From Desulfococcus multivorans (lineage in GTDB: Bacteria; Desulfobacterota; Desulfobacteria; Desulfobacterales; Desulfococcaceae), in the NCBI RefSeq assembly GCF_001854245.1, contig NZ_CP015381.1, positions 3,569,001 through 3,633,000 of the forward strand: a stretch of DNA of 64,000 bases, written 5' to 3'. The notes below the pieces were generated by a model. The model saw nothing but the letters and a program-made list of their open reading frames with translations, was not told the origin of the DNA and did no database searches. A program made the translations under genes and the position numbers. Of the stretch, positions 62,211-64,000 are shown one piece after another. How positions within the stretch are numbered: position 1 is the first letter of the stretch; each line of letters starts with the position of its first letter.

Positions 62211-64000
62211 TGAACATAACCACCCGAAATCACGATACCGCTTTTTGAAAAGTCCGAAAAAGGTAGTGCCACAGAATTGTGCTTTTATGCTTGATGCATG
62301 GTTTTCAAGCAGCTATCATGGGAGTGACGCTGAGAATGGAGGCTCCCATGTTTGCACGCATCAAAAAGTCCGGCAGATATCAATACCTGCAGATTGTCGA
62401 AAATCGCAAAGAGACCGGTAAGGTCAGACAACGCGTGATTGCCACATTGGGTCGTATGGACCAGCTGCATGACAAGGGCCGGGTCGAGACGCTGATTCGT
62501 TCCCTTTCGCGCTTCAGTGAACGGGCACTGTTGATCCTTTCCGGCAAAAGCGACGTGTCCATGGATGCCGTAAAGATCGGCCCGGTGCTGATTTTCGAGC
62601 GGTTGTGGCGGGAGACCGGCATCAAAACAGCTATCGAACGACTCTTGATCGATCGCAGATTCGAGTTCGATGTGGAACGGGCCATATTTCTGACCGTACT
62701 GCATCGTTTGATGGTTTCCGGTTCGGATCGATCCTGCCACAGATGGCAAAGAGACTATCTCATCGACGGTGCGCATCACCTCGAACTGCATCACCTGTAT
62801 CGGGCCATGGCCTTCCTGGGAGAGGAACTCGAAGACCAGGAAGACGCCGTCCCGTTTTCGCCGCGCTGCTGCAAGGATCTGATCGAAGAATCGCTCTTCA
62901 CGCACCGCAGAGACCTGTTTTCAAGCCTGGATCTCGTCTTTTTCGACACCACCTCGATCTACTTCGAAGGCTGCGGCGGCGAAGCTCTCGGACAAAGGGG
63001 TTTCAGCAAGGACCATCGGCCGGATCTGAAGCAGATGGTTGTGGGCGCGGTCATCGATGACAAAGGGCAGCCGATCTGCTGCGAGATGTGGCCCGGCAAC
63101 ACCACCGACGTCAAGACGCTGCTGCCGATTGTGGCGAGACTGCGAAACCGTTTCAACATCGGCCGTCTCTGCATTGTTGCCGATCGCGGGATGATCAGCG
63201 CCGATACCCTGAAGACGCTGGAGGATCCGGAAAATACCATCCCCTACATCCTGGGCACCCGCATGCGCCGGGTCAAGACGATTCGGGAGGTCATACTCTC
63301 GCATCCGGGCAGATACCGGGAAGTCCGCGGCGAAGGTGCGGACTCGAAAGACCCGGCGCCGCTCAAGGTCAAAGAGGTGATGCACCAGGGCGACCGCTAC
63401 GTCATCTGCCAGAACCCGAAACAGGCCCGAAAGGACGCCCGGGACCGGGATGCGATCATCGCCGCACTCCGGGAGCAGATCAGAAAAGGCCCCAAAAGCC
63501 TTGTGGGCAACAAGGGTTACCGAAAATACGTGACCCTCGAAAAGGGCAGTGCCGGCATCGACGAAGACAAAGTCAAGTACGAGGCCCGCTTTGACGGCAA
63601 ATGGGTGCTGAAAACCAACACCGATCTGGACAGCGCCCAGGTCGCTCTCAAGTACAAGGAGCTGTGGCGGGTGGAGAGAGTCTTCCGGGACGTCAAATCA
63701 CTGCTGGAAACACGGCCGATCTTCCATCAGCGGGACCAGACCATCCGCGGCCATGTCTTCTGCAGCTTCCTTGCACTGGTGATGCGAAAGGAGCTGGATC
63801 GACGTCTCGAGGCGGCCGGTCATCACTTCGAATGGGCGGATGTCAAACAGGACCTGAAAGCACTGCAGCAGGTGACCATCGAAGAAGGCGATAGACGTCT
63901 CGCGATCCGGAGTAGAAGCAAGGGCGTTTGCGGCAAAATCTTCCAGGCGGTCGGCGTCGCCATGCCGCCGACGATCCGGGAGGTGTGAGCCCATGCGGAT
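62185..64000 (+). mobile_element. IS1634-family insertion sequence, left end approximate, right end outside window
   Basis: It contains an intact transposase. The left boundary must lie between the kinase PAS codons (about 62180) and the transposase start; the exact terminal repeat cannot be fixed because the right end is not in the window. Confidence 0.7.
62348..63988 (+). CDS. IS1634-family transposase
   Basis: A 546-aa DDE transposase of the IS4/IS1634 type. It begins FARIKKSGRYQYLQIVEN, and the catalytic acids are in FFDTTSIYF (D), VADRGM (D) and VERVFRDVKS (E); GHVFCSFLAL follows. GGAGG lies five bases before ATG 62348. The frame is intact, so the element may still be active. Confidence 0.93.
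   Translation: MFARIKKSGRYQYLQIVENRKETGKVRQRVIATLGRMDQLHDKGRVETLIRSLSRFSERALLILSGKSDVSMDAVKIGPVLIFERLWRETGIKTAIERLLIDRRFEFDVERAIFLTVLHRLMVSGSDRSCHRWQRDYLIDGAHHLELHHLYRAMAFLGEELEDQEDAVPFSPRCCKDLIEESLFTHRRDLFSSLDLVFFDTTSIYFEGCGGEALGQRGFSKDHRPDLKQMVVGAVIDDKGQPICCEMWPGNTTDVKTLLPIVARLRNRFNIGRLCIVADRGMISADTLKTLEDPENTIPYILGTRMRRVKTIREVILSHPGRYREVRGEGADSKDPAPLKVKEVMHQGDRYVICQNPKQARKDARDRDAIIAALREQIRKGPKSLVGNKGYRKYVTLEKGSAGIDEDKVKYEARFDGKWVLKTNTDLDSAQVALKYKELWRVERVFRDVKSLLETRPIFHQRDQTIRGHVFCSFLALVMRKELDRRLEAAGHHFEWADVKQDLKALQQVTIEEGDRRLAIRSRSKGVCGKIFQAVGVAMPPTIREV

Overview
The window is high-GC bacterial DNA that reads like a chromosome segment of a sulfate-reducing or related Desulfobacterota ('deltaproteobacterium'). 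The reasons are the futalosine-pathway menaquinone genes, a CooC-type CO-dehydrogenase maturation ATPase, an ASKHA activase related to corrinoid-protein activators, an anaerobe-style acyl-CoA dehydrogenase, a NifA-like sigma-54 activator, TAXI-type TRAP transport and dense short-spaced operons. No species can be named from sequence alone.

Layout. 1-1075: 3' part of a TRAP large permease. 1208-5520 (+): mqnE-mqnC-aminofutalosine deaminase-mqnA, each overlapping the next. 5492-9074 (-): NorD-like vWA protein and NorQ/CbbQ-like MoxR ATPase. 9214-10383 (+): TraB-family protein. 10367-16957 (-): a seven-gene run, in transcription order CooC-like ATPase, AcuC-type deacetylase, AcuB-like CBS-ACT protein, PrmA-like methyltransferase, MBL-fold hydrolase, Sir2 deacylase and ASKHA activase. 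17318-20307 (+): acyl-CoA dehydrogenase and UbiB-family kinase. 20317-21834 (-): GAF/sigma-54 activator. 22396-24672 (+): PtsP (GAF-enzyme I). 24676-25080 (-): universal stress protein. 25409-32301 (+): LpxH-like phosphoesterase, birA-bioY-bioM-bioN (biotin ligase with a complete ECF biotin transporter) and trkA-trkH potassium uptake. 32375-32668: a strong promoter, tRNA-Lys, tRNA-Glu and an intrinsic terminator. 33252-34916 (+): di-heme cytochrome c peroxidase/MauG-like protein.

35568-53178 (+) is the most unusual part: about 17.6 kb of tightly packed genes, all one way, bounded by an AT-rich 650-bp stretch and a perfect 12-bp hairpin. It encodes five large proteins (481, 784, 775, 1521 and 1487 aa) that appear to be distant paralogues. 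Each has a similar N-terminal beta-rich core at about residues 10-230, then beta-rich, Ig-like segments. None shows a signal peptide. One carries eight perfect-frame GGGAST repeats, an OmpA-like segment and, after an in-frame internal Shine-Dalgarno/ATG, a V8/trypsin-like serine protease with a visible catalytic triad. Between the last two big genes are a small carboxypeptidase-regulatory-like protein, a 340-aa protein of unknown function and a DxDDTA alpha/alpha-toroid (class II terpene-cyclase-like) protein. I cannot assign this locus to any described system; it is the best candidate here for something new.

53367-54467 (+): phosphofructokinase with a mixed Gly/Lys active-site signature. 54509-56449 (-): PAS-GGDEF diguanylate cyclase. 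56807-62210 (-): fused TRAP permease and TAXI binding protein, preceded by a NarL-type response regulator and its histidine kinase. The N-terminus of the kinase has been removed by an IS1634-family insertion whose transposase (62348-63988, +) runs to the end of the window.
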